Made by a program: the position numbers and the translations under genes. From NCBI GenBank assembly GCA_964397015.1, contig CAYNHL010000059.1:1-21759 (forward strand): a stretch of DNA of 21,759 nucleotides, written 5' to 3'. This document shows positions 8,501-15,853 of this stretch, in pieces; the stretch's first letter is position 1, and every line of letters begins with the position of its first letter. The notes beneath the pieces were generated by a model, which did no database searches, was not told the DNA's origin, and saw only the letters and a list, made by a program, of their open reading frames with translations. Source of the stretch: MADRE2 sp964397015. GTDB lineage: Bacteria; Desulfobacterota; Desulfobacteria; Desulfobacterales; Desulfobacteraceae.

Positions 8501-11500
8501 GAGAGACAAAGCAAAAACATCGTCCGGGTTCGAAAACACCACGTGGCCGGCATGCTCCGGCAATGTCACGATATTGAACCTGAAAAAGCCGATGCCGTGG
8601 CAGGTGCGCTGGTTGACATCATCAGGGAACGTATCCCGGAAAACAATGAAGACACAACCCCCGGGCTGTTATCCAACCTGATATCGGGCCGCATTGCCAA
8701 TTATTTCGGCCTCAACGGCGCCAATTACGTAATTGACGCCTCCTGTGCCTCGGCAACCATAGCCATCAGGAACGCGGCCAGGAATCTCAAGTTCAAGGAC
8801 CTTGATTTTGTCCTGGCCGGCGGGGTGGATACCAACCTGTATCCTGCGGTACTCATGGCGTTCAAGCGCCTGGGCCTGCTCTCCCCCACCGAGTGTCATT
8901 TTTTTGATTCACGGGCAAACGGTTATGTCATGGGCGAGGGGGCGGCCATCCACGTGATGACCACCCATGCCAACGCGAAAAAAGCGGGTATGACCATCCT
9001 GGCCGAGCTGAACGGGTGTCATATTGAATCCAGTGTACCGGATCACCTGCTGGCACCGTCCGAGCAGACCTTTGTGTCCACCATCGATCATTGCTACGAG
9101 CAGACAGGCCTGCGCAAAAAGGATATAGATTACCTCGATCTTTTCGCTTTTTCCAATGTTTTCGGTGATATGGTCGAAAAACAGGTGATAGAGGCCTGCT
9201 TTGACCATCCATTGTACTGCGGAAATATCAAGCCCCAGTTCGGCTATTTCAAGGCTGCCAATCCGGCCGTGGCACTGGCAAAGCTGGCATTGATGAATTC
9301 AAAAGGCCGGATTCTTCCAACCTTCAACTATTCGGCAGATCATACAACCATGGACGATAAGAGCATTTTGAAAAGCACACAGACCCAGATCAATAAGCCG
9401 CTGGACCAGCCGCTGCGTTTTGCCGCCAATGTCAACGGGATCGGCGGAAACCACGGGCATCTGGTACTCAGTACCCTGCCGGTGTCCCTTAAACAGGAGG
9501 CTGTCGACACAAAGACTGCGGTAACGGCGGATGATACGGTCGATATTGTCCCAGCCCTGAGAGATTATTCCTATTCGGCGGACAACAGCGGCCAGAAGCT
9601 GCGCATCGTGGCCCTGCTTTCAGGCCAGGGAGCCCAGCACGGCGGCATGATGAAAGGGCTGTACCAGAGCGATACCCAAATCCGGCGCGTGATGGACCGC
9701 GGTGATGCCATTTTCAAAGAACAGCGCGGCTACTCACTGCTCGACATGATGTTCGGCAATGACAGCAGGCTTGATTCCACCCAGAATACTCAACCGGCCA
9801 TATTCCTGTCATCCGCTGCCATCTGCAGCCGGCTCTGCCGGGAAGGGTTCAGGCCGGATTATTATATCGGTCACAGCGTGGGAGAATATACCGCCCTGTT
9901 CTGCAGCGGCATGCTCGGATTTGATGATGCCATGAAGCTGGTCATCAAGCGTTCGGACCTTATGTACGAGGCGACGTTGAATGAACCGGGCCGGATCATG
10001 GTGGTGTTTAAAAACGAAAAAGAGACCGAAGCCCTGATAAGAAAGTCATATGTATCCGATATCTATGTAACCAACAAGAACAGTGAAAAACAGACGGCGG
10101 TATCCGGAAAAGCCGACGCTATCGAAACGTTCTGTGAATTTTTGACCCAGCAGGACGTGTTCCATAAAAAACTCAACCTCACCGGCGCTTTTCATACGCC
10201 CCTGCTGGCACAGGCAGCTGAAAAACTCAGGGCCTTTCTGGATACTCTCCGGTTCAACGACACGAGGTTCGATAAAATTATTTCCAATACACAGGCAAGG
10301 CCGTATCCTGAAGATCCTTCGGAGGTCAAGGACCTGCTTGCCCGCCAGATTGTTTCACCGGTCGAATTCATCCGGTCCGTGGAATATGTTTATGTATCGG
10401 GCCGGACCCATTTCATAGAGATAGGTCCGTCACGTCTGCTTGTGAACCTGCTCAAAAACATCAATATCGGTGATTTCGGTACAGCCGTATCAGTGGATCC
10501 CGGCAAAGGGGAAGTGATCTCCTTCAATGCGTGCAGGCAGTACCTGATGTCGCTCAATGCCCTGTTTTCACAGGAACCGGGCCCGGCACCCGGGCTAAAG
10601 CAGGTCTCTTCTTTGTCATCAGGGCCGCCTGAAACAGGGCAGGACCCTGTAACCTCGATTGACGTAGGGGATGATTTCGAGGCATTCAAGGAAAAAAACC
10701 AGGCGCTGATGGATAAGATTCTGTACAAAGAGTACCTGAGACAGAAGCGCGAGGCAGCCATCGAAGCTGTGGAACGTTATGACTTCAACACAGGAAAGAT
10801 TCTTATTTCAGGGGTCTCGGTCGGCCTGCCCGGAAAGGGAAGGCGGGTTTTTGCAAAGGATAATTTCCACGCCATACTGAACGGGGAAAATTTTATAGAG
10901 CCTTTGACCGTTGAAGACCAGATGCGCATTACCGATAAAAATATCACCAAGCTTTACAAGCAGCCTGATGGAAACGCAAGATTCATACAGATTACAAGGC
11001 TCGAGGATGTCATCCACCTGGCCGGACAGCTTGGCTATTTCAATCTGACCGATGAATACGGCATCAAGGAACAGTATGACGTCAGCATGGCATTGGGGAT
11101 TGCCGCCGGAATCGAGGCGCTCAAGGATGCAAATATACCGCTTGTCATGCAGTATAAAAAGGTAAGGGACGGCAGGGGGGTGATTCCCGACGGCTTTGCC
11201 CTGCCCGAGGAGATGCAGGAAGAGACCGGTGTGATCATAACATCCTTGTGGCCCAACGGCGAAACCCTGATTTCGGAACTGGAAAAATATTTTTATGAAA
11301 AACTTTTTTTAAAACCCTATGAGGCCTTTGAAAATATATATTATTATCTTATGGAAAAGGTCAAGGATGTCGAGATCAAGGATCAGCTGACCGAATGGTT
11401 TTTCAAGGTCAAGTCCGGCAAAAGAAGCGATATTGAATCCTATAAATTCCAGCGGGATTTTTTGAGCAATGCGTGTCCCCTGGGATCTGCGCACCTTGCA

Positions 11501-14500
11501 CAGATCATAAAGGCCAAGGGTCCGAATACACTGGTAAGTTCGGCATGTGCTTCCACCACCCTTGCCATTGGAATCGCCGAGGACTGGATCAGGGTGGGAA
11601 GGTGCAAAAGAGTCCTGGTGGTAGGAGGAGAAAACGCCACGTCACCGATGCAGAACCAGTGGGTCGGGTCAGGTTTTCTGGCACTGGGTGCTGCCACTGT
11701 TAAAAAGCGGGTTTCAGAAGCTGCCAAGCCTTTTGACGAGGACCGCAACGGGACCATCCTGGGATCGGGTGCAGTAGGCCTGGTCATTGAAGACGAGGCC
11801 TGTGTCAGGGCCCGCGGGATGAAGGGACAATGTGAAATCCTGGGAACTCATATAGCCAATTCGGCCTATCACACATATAATATTGACGTTCCGCACATGT
11901 CCAGGGAAATGAAAAAATTCATTGACAAGGTTGAAAAACAAAACTCCATTGTAAAAGAAGAATATGCAGACAAGCTGCTTTTCATGTCCCATGAAACATA
12001 CACCCCGGCAAGGGGCGGGAGCGCCGATGCCGAGGTGACGGCCCTTGAAGCGGCTTTCAGTGATTATCTGAACCGGATCTGCATTTCAAACACCAAGGGG
12101 TTTACCGGACACACCCTCGGGGCGGCTATTGAAGACGTGGTCCTGGTAAAGGCTTTGCAATACCGCAAAGCCCCGCCCATTGCCAACTTGAAAAAAATAC
12201 CCGCCCATTTTTCCAAGCTCAGTTTTTCCGGGCAGGAAAAAATCGACGCGGAATACGGGTTTCACCTGGCTGCCGGATTCGGTTCCCATTTCGCTTTTCT
12301 GTTCGTAAAGCGGATCCAGGAAAACACGGTGGAAAACAATGCCGCCTACAACGCCTGGCTGCAGCATGTAACAGGTTCCGCCAGGCCGGAACTGAAAATT
12401 ATTGACAACACCCTTTGTGCTGTGGCTGATCCAATGGATTCAAAAAAGGCTGCTGCGCCACCGGTACCCGCATCACCGATGCCGGCGGCACCGGCAGTTC
12501 CTGAAGAAAAACCGGCAATGATGCCGGCTCCTGCGGCGGCAGAGACAAAAACAGTTGCACCCGCGGCTGCCGAAGCTTCGATGGATGCAGGTCAGGACAA
12601 AGGGGTGCCGGTTGACGTCATCAAGGATATTATTGCCGTCCAGACCGGTTACACTGTCGATATGCTGGATGAAGACCTCGATCTTGAAGCCGACCTTGGT
12701 ATCGACACCGTCAAGCAGGTGGAGATATTCGGTAAAATCGCCTCCCATTTCGGGTTTTCGGTTCCAGATGACTTGAAGCTGAGGGATTTGAACACAATTG
12801 AGCGGTTGTCCACATATATTGCGGACAGGATACAGGTGGCTGAAAAACTTGTGACCGGGCCCTTAGTGCCACCGGAGCCGGCAATTGCTCCCGCCCCGGA
12901 GCCGGCAGCCACCGTTTTGCCTGAAGCATCTTCAAAAGAGTCGGTTGTAAAAGGGGTCAGGGAAGTCATTGCCGAGCAGACCGGTTACACGGTTGACATG
13001 CTGGATGAAGACCTCGATCTTGAAGCTGACCTTGGTATCGACACTGTCAAGCAGGTGGAAATATTCGGCAAGATATCCTCTTCTTTCGGGTTTTCGGTTC
13101 CCGATGATCTCAAACTCAGGGAATTGAACACCATCGCCCGGCTCACGGACTATATCATGAACAGGATCAGCACTGCATCCGCTCCGGCAGCTCCACAGCC
13201 GTCTGCAGCCACGCCGTCGGCAGCCGCACTGGCAGATGACTTGCCGGCAGATGGCAAAGATGCCGTCCGGCAGGAATCTTCTGGCCTCGAGCCCGGGGAT
13301 GATGGACTTCCTGATCCTGACGCACCTGTCAAGCGCCTGGTTGTCCGGACGAAAACATTGGATATGCCGGCAGTTGAACAGCACGATCTTTCCGGGCGCA
13401 CCGTCCTGGTCACTTTAGACAGCCATGGCTTTTCAGACAGGATCATCGATATCATAAAAGCCGGCAACGGCAAAGTGATCACTCTTGGCGGCGCTGATGC
13501 CGACGTTACAATGGATCTTACGGATATCAGCCTGCTCGAAGACCAGGTCGCGGCATTGGGACGGCAGCATCCCGAGGTGAACTGCCTTATTCATCTTGCT
13601 CCCCTTGATCATTACTTTGGATCGCAGGATTCTCAACTGTTTGACCATGCCCTGAACGCCTCATTGAAATCACTGTTTATCATGATCAAAGGTCTTTACG
13701 ATCAGCTGGACGGGCCGGACAGTTTTATCGGTACCCTGTCTTTCGACTCGGTCGTATTTCCATACATGGAGGACTGCAACCCGGTCTATCCCCTGTTTGC
13801 AGGTATGGCAGGCCTTTTGAAAACCGTAAACAAGGAGCTTGCCCGCACCCGTGTCAAGATAGTGGATTTTTCATATAAACAGCCCAAAAGCAGTATCAAG
13901 CGGATTGCCCGGGTGTTCATGGATGAACTGCTCGGGGATGATCCTTTGTGCGAGGTTGGATACAGGTCAAAAAAACGCTATGGACTCAAAATGTTTCCCC
14001 AGCCTGCAGATTCATCCGGGCAGGTGGTCAAACCCGGTGACACTCTGCTTGTGACCGGCGGATTCGGGGGCATAACGCATGAAATCGTGAAACAGGTGGT
14101 AAAAGACTGCCAGGCCAACCTGGTGCTGCTGGATATCAACGATATAGACGGCATGGACCAACGATACCTGGACAAGTCGGCAGGTCAGCCTGAATTGATG
14201 GCGCTGCTCAAGCAGGATATGCCCGGGGTCAAGCCTGTGGAAATCAAGCAGGCCCTGGACCGGGTTATGCGGGCCAGGCAGGCCGTGGATCACATGGACA
14301 GCCTCAAAGCCATGGGGGTGCAGGTTGACTATCACTGCGTGGATGTGACCGATCAAGGAGCGGTTCAAGAGGTCGTGGACCGGTACGACCGGATTGACGG
14401 AATCCTGCACGCCGCCGGTATGGAAATGAGCCAGTTCATTCCCAAAAAAGAGCTGGCATCCTTTGAAAAGGTTGTCGATGTGAAGGTGAAAGGAATGGTC

Positions 14501-15808
14501 AACCTGCTCGTAGCCCTTGAAAACATGGATTACCGGTATTTTATCACTTTTTCTTCAGTTACGGCCCGTTTTGGGAATGAAGGCCAGGTGGATTATACAG
14601 CGGCCAATGATTTTCTGGGAAAGGCCCTGTTCCGCGAAAAACAGCTCCATCCTGACCGTATATACAAGGTATATGCCTGGACTGCCTGGAGCGGTGCCGG
14701 AATGGCAACCAACCCAACGGTCAAAAAGGTACTCGAAGACAGAGGCCTGCAGTTTCTGCCCATGGACCTTGGTATACGGTTTTTCATGGCCGACCTCAAG
14801 GATGAAACCGAATCTGAAATGGTTTTTTCAGGGATCGATTATTCATTTGACAAGGATGGACTGCTGGGAAAACCTTTGCAGCAGTCTTTCCCGTTTTTGA
14901 ACAGCATTGTCCGGCAGACCGGCGGCCATGTCCTGTACAAACGGGTCCTGGATATCGCCCATGACCGGTTCCTGCTGGATCACGCCATGGAAGACACCCC
15001 TGTTTTCCTGGGGGCCACCGGTATTGAAACCATGGCAGAAGCCGCAATGAGTCTGGCAGGGGATGAAAAAAGGCTTGTCGAGGTCAGTGATTTTTCAATT
15101 CCTTACGGCATCAAACTGCTCAAGAAACGGCCAAAGGAAATTCTGGTCTCGGCTTCCAAAAGCGACGGTCGGTATCACTGTGAAATCACTTCCATATTCA
15201 AAAATGCAGCAGGCGTGGTCATGGGAGAACCCAAACTGCATTACCAGGGGGTATATACATTTTCAGACAAGCCGCTGCCGGTGGAAAAACGACAGGTTCC
15301 ATCCTTCAGCCCGCTGCCGGACAGTGAGAAGCTGGTCGAGCTGATCTACCACCCCCAGAGGTTGTTCATGGACGGCGTGTTCAGGACTATCAGAAGAATT
15401 TTGTCCTTTGACGGGAAAACCCTGGTCACGCAGATCTGTGATAGGAGCGAAGAACCTTTTTTTACTGCAGACCCCCATCCTCAATTTATAACCAATGTCA
15501 ATCTTCTGGATGGTATGTTTCAAACCGGCGGGGTTTATCAATTTCTGACCGACAGCACGGTGGTGCTGCCGTTGAGCATAAAGCAGATGACTTTGTATGA
15601 AAAAGGGGAAAAACACTTCGATTACCTTTGCATTACGACCCGGACAGCATCTGACGATGATACCGATACTTTTCAGATAGATCTTGTAAAACCGGACGGC
15701 CGGTATCTTGTCAGCCTTGAAGATTTTAAGATGGTGAAACTCAACCGGCTGTCAAACGAGCACCGGATCAGCCATTACTTCAAGGCACCAAATGGTGTTG
15801 AAGTGTAG
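4607..15808 (+). CDS. giant single-chain PUFA/secondary-lipid-type synthase (NPD-NPD-KS-KS-AT-KS-ACP-ACP-KR-DH)
   Basis: 3733 residues, one uninterrupted frame from ATG with GGAG 7 nt upstream. The domain order, with motifs in the separate entries, is: two nitronate-monooxygenase-like TIM barrels (1-320, 330-660), three ketosynthase folds (690-1154, 1173-1628, 2060-2575), an acyltransferase between the second and third KS (1660-1970), two carrier domains in Ala/Pro-rich linkers (2668-2745, 2782-2855), a PfaA-type ketoreductase (2925-3415) and a C-terminal dehydratase-like double hotdog (3425-3733). The enzyme set is enough for full reductive elongation of a malonyl-derived chain, so the product is probably a specialised fatty acid or polyketide lipid. 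PUFA synthases spread the same activities over PfaA, PfaC and PfaD. There is no thioesterase, release domain or own phosphopantetheinyl transferase. The gene is monocistronic, divergent from a sigma-54 activator and acyltransferase pair. The synthase class is certain; the product is unknown. Confidence 0.95.
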   Translation: MITRILTSRLPLMIYNPVKIFDTAYFESIADAGALPVFDTEFLSDDDIVEKAGQLSRHPFLFGIRLDRPDPELINRIKNSQFANLDALIVPFGSQDKPFDSGGFNDTRIVLEIREVDLSDQVCQIDPHALVLRGNEAGGWVSGYSSFILMQWYLKHTRYPVFIHGGVGRYTAAGLFAAGVSGLVLDSQVLLTNEAPVSPRFKKLMETVEEGDSTEISFNGSTIYRVFAKLGTKVVKDLKQQAVLLLDDPQGSRKLYRMISEKITACNREDVEYVQSLFYLGQDGLFAKDFVKKTGSLSRVVSDLFTDTGVFLDTVDRYDPVAEGSAFAKDQGTRYPLIQGPMANISDKAAFAAKVLDEGALPFFAVGSLPAPLADDMLAAGTREVDLCGAGLVGIEAFNPFVRQHMDMVKKYKVPYALFAGGVPSQVAELEAAGIKTYLHTPSVPMMHNALESGCKRFIFEGGEAGGHVGSLSSLVLWEAAVSKLMDTRTDLSDLYLVFAGGISTCYASFFMSGMTSILAQKGARIGLQVGTAYLFSKEIVDTSSLTSQYQEIIIEKNKTVVVGKTVGLASRTAPTQFARMMLKTEQDMIKKKLKLEERKRAFEKKNIGSLLIGAKGFLPDFDNPGPEHYRYFNDVDHREKGNFLVGDSLAFFTDVVTVQDIHTRYFKGKRTLVRNLNQLEVITSPQNQVNDEIAVIGMGCTLPDAGNPEELWENILNRKYSIRPMPQKRFNRSLYYDPDRTAEDKSYTDLAGFVEDYEFDAQRFGYMDGKDKRLSRSQQMVLETAYKAVADAGYLGDDDRLTCDDPGRTAVIIATCLGNELGNELQLKYYFPELVSMMETIPEYQALTDDEKAALKASLQSGLEENNPGYDPVHGILLNIEASRIARHLGIRGTNYIVDAACASSFTALDAAAGELLSGEYDQVIVGGVNTHLAPESFIGFAKMGTLSAKGSFPFDERADGFILGEGAVIFMLKRMKDAIRDKDRILGVINSIGSSSDGRGKAIAAPNPAGQKICVKRCFENLKKPVSPSDIGFIEAHGTSTTIGDKAELETLVQTYNGSRAGISSIKSQIGHLLGCAGSAGLIKAVLAVNKGVLPPNGGFEALSGNHDMTGSGLYIIKDPAPWESPAGISRKAGISSYGFGGINYHMILEQMTESYEPVPRKIFSDTGYDFNDDRIVIAGLGVFLPGADNCDRFWEKLQSGEKQLSSIPKEHFDNDAYAAMDPKSFYYLPKVKAGVVKDYKFDNLKYRMPPKMVRSIERGQLFGLEAAGEAIQSSGLDALLESGNRIGVILGTIAGERQSKNIVRVRKHHVAGMLRQCHDIEPEKADAVAGALVDIIRERIPENNEDTTPGLLSNLISGRIANYFGLNGANYVIDASCASATIAIRNAARNLKFKDLDFVLAGGVDTNLYPAVLMAFKRLGLLSPTECHFFDSRANGYVMGEGAAIHVMTTHANAKKAGMTILAELNGCHIESSVPDHLLAPSEQTFVSTIDHCYEQTGLRKKDIDYLDLFAFSNVFGDMVEKQVIEACFDHPLYCGNIKPQFGYFKAANPAVALAKLALMNSKGRILPTFNYSADHTTMDDKSILKSTQTQINKPLDQPLRFAANVNGIGGNHGHLVLSTLPVSLKQEAVDTKTAVTADDTVDIVPALRDYSYSADNSGQKLRIVALLSGQGAQHGGMMKGLYQSDTQIRRVMDRGDAIFKEQRGYSLLDMMFGNDSRLDSTQNTQPAIFLSSAAICSRLCREGFRPDYYIGHSVGEYTALFCSGMLGFDDAMKLVIKRSDLMYEATLNEPGRIMVVFKNEKETEALIRKSYVSDIYVTNKNSEKQTAVSGKADAIETFCEFLTQQDVFHKKLNLTGAFHTPLLAQAAEKLRAFLDTLRFNDTRFDKIISNTQARPYPEDPSEVKDLLARQIVSPVEFIRSVEYVYVSGRTHFIEIGPSRLLVNLLKNINIGDFGTAVSVDPGKGEVISFNACRQYLMSLNALFSQEPGPAPGLKQVSSLSSGPPETGQDPVTSIDVGDDFEAFKEKNQALMDKILYKEYLRQKREAAIEAVERYDFNTGKILISGVSVGLPGKGRRVFAKDNFHAILNGENFIEPLTVEDQMRITDKNITKLYKQPDGNARFIQITRLEDVIHLAGQLGYFNLTDEYGIKEQYDVSMALGIAAGIEALKDANIPLVMQYKKVRDGRGVIPDGFALPEEMQEETGVIITSLWPNGETLISELEKYFYEKLFLKPYEAFENIYYYLMEKVKDVEIKDQLTEWFFKVKSGKRSDIESYKFQRDFLSNACPLGSAHLAQIIKAKGPNTLVSSACASTTLAIGIAEDWIRVGRCKRVLVVGGENATSPMQNQWVGSGFLALGAATVKKRVSEAAKPFDEDRNGTILGSGAVGLVIEDEACVRARGMKGQCEILGTHIANSAYHTYNIDVPHMSREMKKFIDKVEKQNSIVKEEYADKLLFMSHETYTPARGGSADAEVTALEAAFSDYLNRICISNTKGFTGHTLGAAIEDVVLVKALQYRKAPPIANLKKIPAHFSKLSFSGQEKIDAEYGFHLAAGFGSHFAFLFVKRIQENTVENNAAYNAWLQHVTGSARPELKIIDNTLCAVADPMDSKKAAAPPVPASPMPAAPAVPEEKPAMMPAPAAAETKTVAPAAAEASMDAGQDKGVPVDVIKDIIAVQTGYTVDMLDEDLDLEADLGIDTVKQVEIFGKIASHFGFSVPDDLKLRDLNTIERLSTYIADRIQVAEKLVTGPLVPPEPAIAPAPEPAATVLPEASSKESVVKGVREVIAEQTGYTVDMLDEDLDLEADLGIDTVKQVEIFGKISSSFGFSVPDDLKLRELNTIARLTDYIMNRISTASAPAAPQPSAATPSAAALADDLPADGKDAVRQESSGLEPGDDGLPDPDAPVKRLVVRTKTLDMPAVEQHDLSGRTVLVTLDSHGFSDRIIDIIKAGNGKVITLGGADADVTMDLTDISLLEDQVAALGRQHPEVNCLIHLAPLDHYFGSQDSQLFDHALNASLKSLFIMIKGLYDQLDGPDSFIGTLSFDSVVFPYMEDCNPVYPLFAGMAGLLKTVNKELARTRVKIVDFSYKQPKSSIKRIARVFMDELLGDDPLCEVGYRSKKRYGLKMFPQPADSSGQVVKPGDTLLVTGGFGGITHEIVKQVVKDCQANLVLLDINDIDGMDQRYLDKSAGQPELMALLKQDMPGVKPVEIKQALDRVMRARQAVDHMDSLKAMGVQVDYHCVDVTDQGAVQEVVDRYDRIDGILHAAGMEMSQFIPKKELASFEKVVDVKVKGMVNLLVALENMDYRYFITFSSVTARFGNEGQVDYTAANDFLGKALFREKQLHPDRIYKVYAWTAWSGAGMATNPTVKKVLEDRGLQFLPMDLGIRFFMADLKDETESEMVFSGIDYSFDKDGLLGKPLQQSFPFLNSIVRQTGGHVLYKRVLDIAHDRFLLDHAMEDTPVFLGATGIETMAEAAMSLAGDEKRLVEVSDFSIPYGIKLLKKRPKEILVSASKSDGRYHCEITSIFKNAAGVVMGEPKLHYQGVYTFSDKPLPVEKRQVPSFSPLPDSEKLVELIYHPQRLFMDGVFRTIRRILSFDGKTLVTQICDRSEEPFFTADPHPQFITNVNLLDGMFQTGGVYQFLTDSTVVLPLSIKQMTLYEKGEKHFDYLCITTRTASDDDTDTFQIDLVKPDGRYLVSLEDFKMVKLNRLSNEHRISHYFKAPNGVEV
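5594..6586 (+). other. domain 2: intact NPD-type flavin enoyl reductase
   Basis: Residues about 330-660. It begins YPLIQGPMANISD (335 on), has AGGVPSQVAELEAAG strand-turn segments and carries GGEAGGHVG with the family's conserved histidine at His468. In FabK, PfaD and nitronate monooxygenases this histidine lies by the FMN, so this copy is predicted to be the enoyl reductase of the synthase. A charged helical linker (about 585-610) and further sequence lead into the first ketosynthase. Confidence 0.75.
6674..8068 (+). other. domain 3: ketosynthase KS1, complete catalytic triad
   Basis: Residues about 690-1154. It opens EIAVIGMGCTLPDAGNPEELW, has the nucleophile in DAACASS (Cys903), the first histidine in EAHGTST (His1039) and the second in KSQIGHLLGCAGSAG (His1074), and ends with GFGGINYHMILE. 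All residues for acyl transfer and decarboxylative condensation are present, so this is the best candidate for the chain-elongating KS. Confidence 0.9.
8123..9490 (+). other. domain 4: ketosynthase-fold KS2 lacking both catalytic histidines
   Basis: Residues about 1173-1628. DASCASA keeps the cysteine (Cys1380), but the HGTGT segment reads FAFSN (Phe1513 at the first His) and the GH motif reads GYFKAAN (Tyr1547 at the second His). The domain follows KS1 directly, as chain-length-factor domains follow KS in PfaC and type II systems. It may form a pseudo-dimer with KS1. Typical chain-length factors have lost the cysteine, so keeping it is unusual. Confidence 0.8.
9584..10516 (+). other. domain 5: malonyl-type acyltransferase
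   Basis: Residues about 1660-1970. LLSGQGAQHGGM opens the domain, the nucleophile is in YIGHSVGEYTALF (Ser1757), and the catalytic histidine is in TGAFHTPLL (His1863). The AFH form of the specificity motif is the one usually associated with malonyl rather than methylmalonyl loading. It probably supplies extender units to the carrier domains. Confidence 0.9.
10784..12331 (+). other. domain 6: divergent ketosynthase KS3
   Basis: Residues about 2060-2575. The fold is recognisable from SSACASTT (Cys2314), MSHETYT replacing HGTGT (His2462) and FTGHTLGAAIED (His2502), so the Cys-His-His triad is kept. The N-terminal half is long: after the IITSLWPNGETL segment there are about 80 mostly helical, charged residues before the cysteine region. 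It may be a second condensing, starter-loading or decarboxylating KS. Confidence 0.75.
12608..12841 (+). other. domain 7: carrier protein ACP1 with Thr at the attachment site
   Basis: Residues about 2668-2745. The helix-2 motif reads DLGIDTVKQVEIF where PfaA-type carriers have LGIDSIKRVEI. The phosphopantetheine serine position is Thr2701 (codon acc) and there is no serine within that motif. An Ala/Pro-rich linker (about 2612-2665) precedes it. Confidence 0.85.
12632..12795 (+). repeat. direct DNA repeat encoding ACP1 core (copy 1 of 2)
   Basis: This 164-bp segment repeats at 12968-13131, a 336-bp offset, with roughly 22 mismatches counted by eye. Most mismatches are silent, and a 29-bp block is identical. 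It reflects an in-frame carrier-domain duplication. Confidence 0.85.
12950..13171 (+). other. domain 8: carrier protein ACP2 with Thr at the attachment site
   Basis: Residues about 2782-2855. The core is almost identical to ACP1, again DLGIDTVKQVEIF, with Thr2813 (codon act) at the attachment position. It lies 112 residues after ACP1 and is separated from it by a Pro/Ala-rich linker. Confidence 0.85.
12968..13131 (+). repeat. direct DNA repeat encoding ACP2 core (copy 2 of 2)
   Basis: This is the partner of 12632-12795. The attachment-site threonine is encoded by act here and acc in copy 1, so the threonine is preserved despite synonymous drift. Confidence 0.85.
13379..14851 (+). other. domain 9: PfaA-type ketoreductase
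   Basis: Residues about 2925-3415. A structural half (2925-3140) precedes the catalytic Rossmann half. The cofactor loop is TGGFGGI (3150-3156) and the catalytic residues are in FSSVTARFGN (Ser3317) and DYTAAN (Tyr3330, Asn3334). Between the second beta strand and VDYHCVDV there is a helical insertion of about 60 residues, as I recall from PUFA-synthase ketoreductases. The second strand ends in an acidic residue (LVLLDIND, Asp3176), which may favour NADH over NADPH. Confidence 0.85.
14879..15805 (+). other. domain 10: C-terminal dehydratase-like double hotdog
   Basis: Residues about 3425-3733. The first hotdog has FLLDHAMEDTPVFLGATGIE with candidate catalytic His3459. The second has NLLDGMFQTGG, matching the D-x-x-x-Q dehydratase motif (Asp3635, Gln3639). 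It matches the post-KR dehydratase position of PfaA rather than the FabA-like pair of PfaC. The chain ends here without a thioesterase or reductive release domain. Confidence 0.7.
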
Positions 15809-15853
15809 GCTTTTATCTCAACCATCGAAGGTGGCTGGGTTGATTCTGATGAT

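Noticed and set aside
6674..9490. The KS1-KS2 pair taken as a frame-fused assembly artefact
   Set aside because: The two KS domains are clearly different in sequence and active site, the frame is intact, and the spacing resembles natural KS-CLF fusions.
15809..15853. CAACC ... GGTTG pairing between the synthase and lipoprotein stops
   Set aside because: The stem is short, interrupted and without a T-run, so a terminator is not supported.
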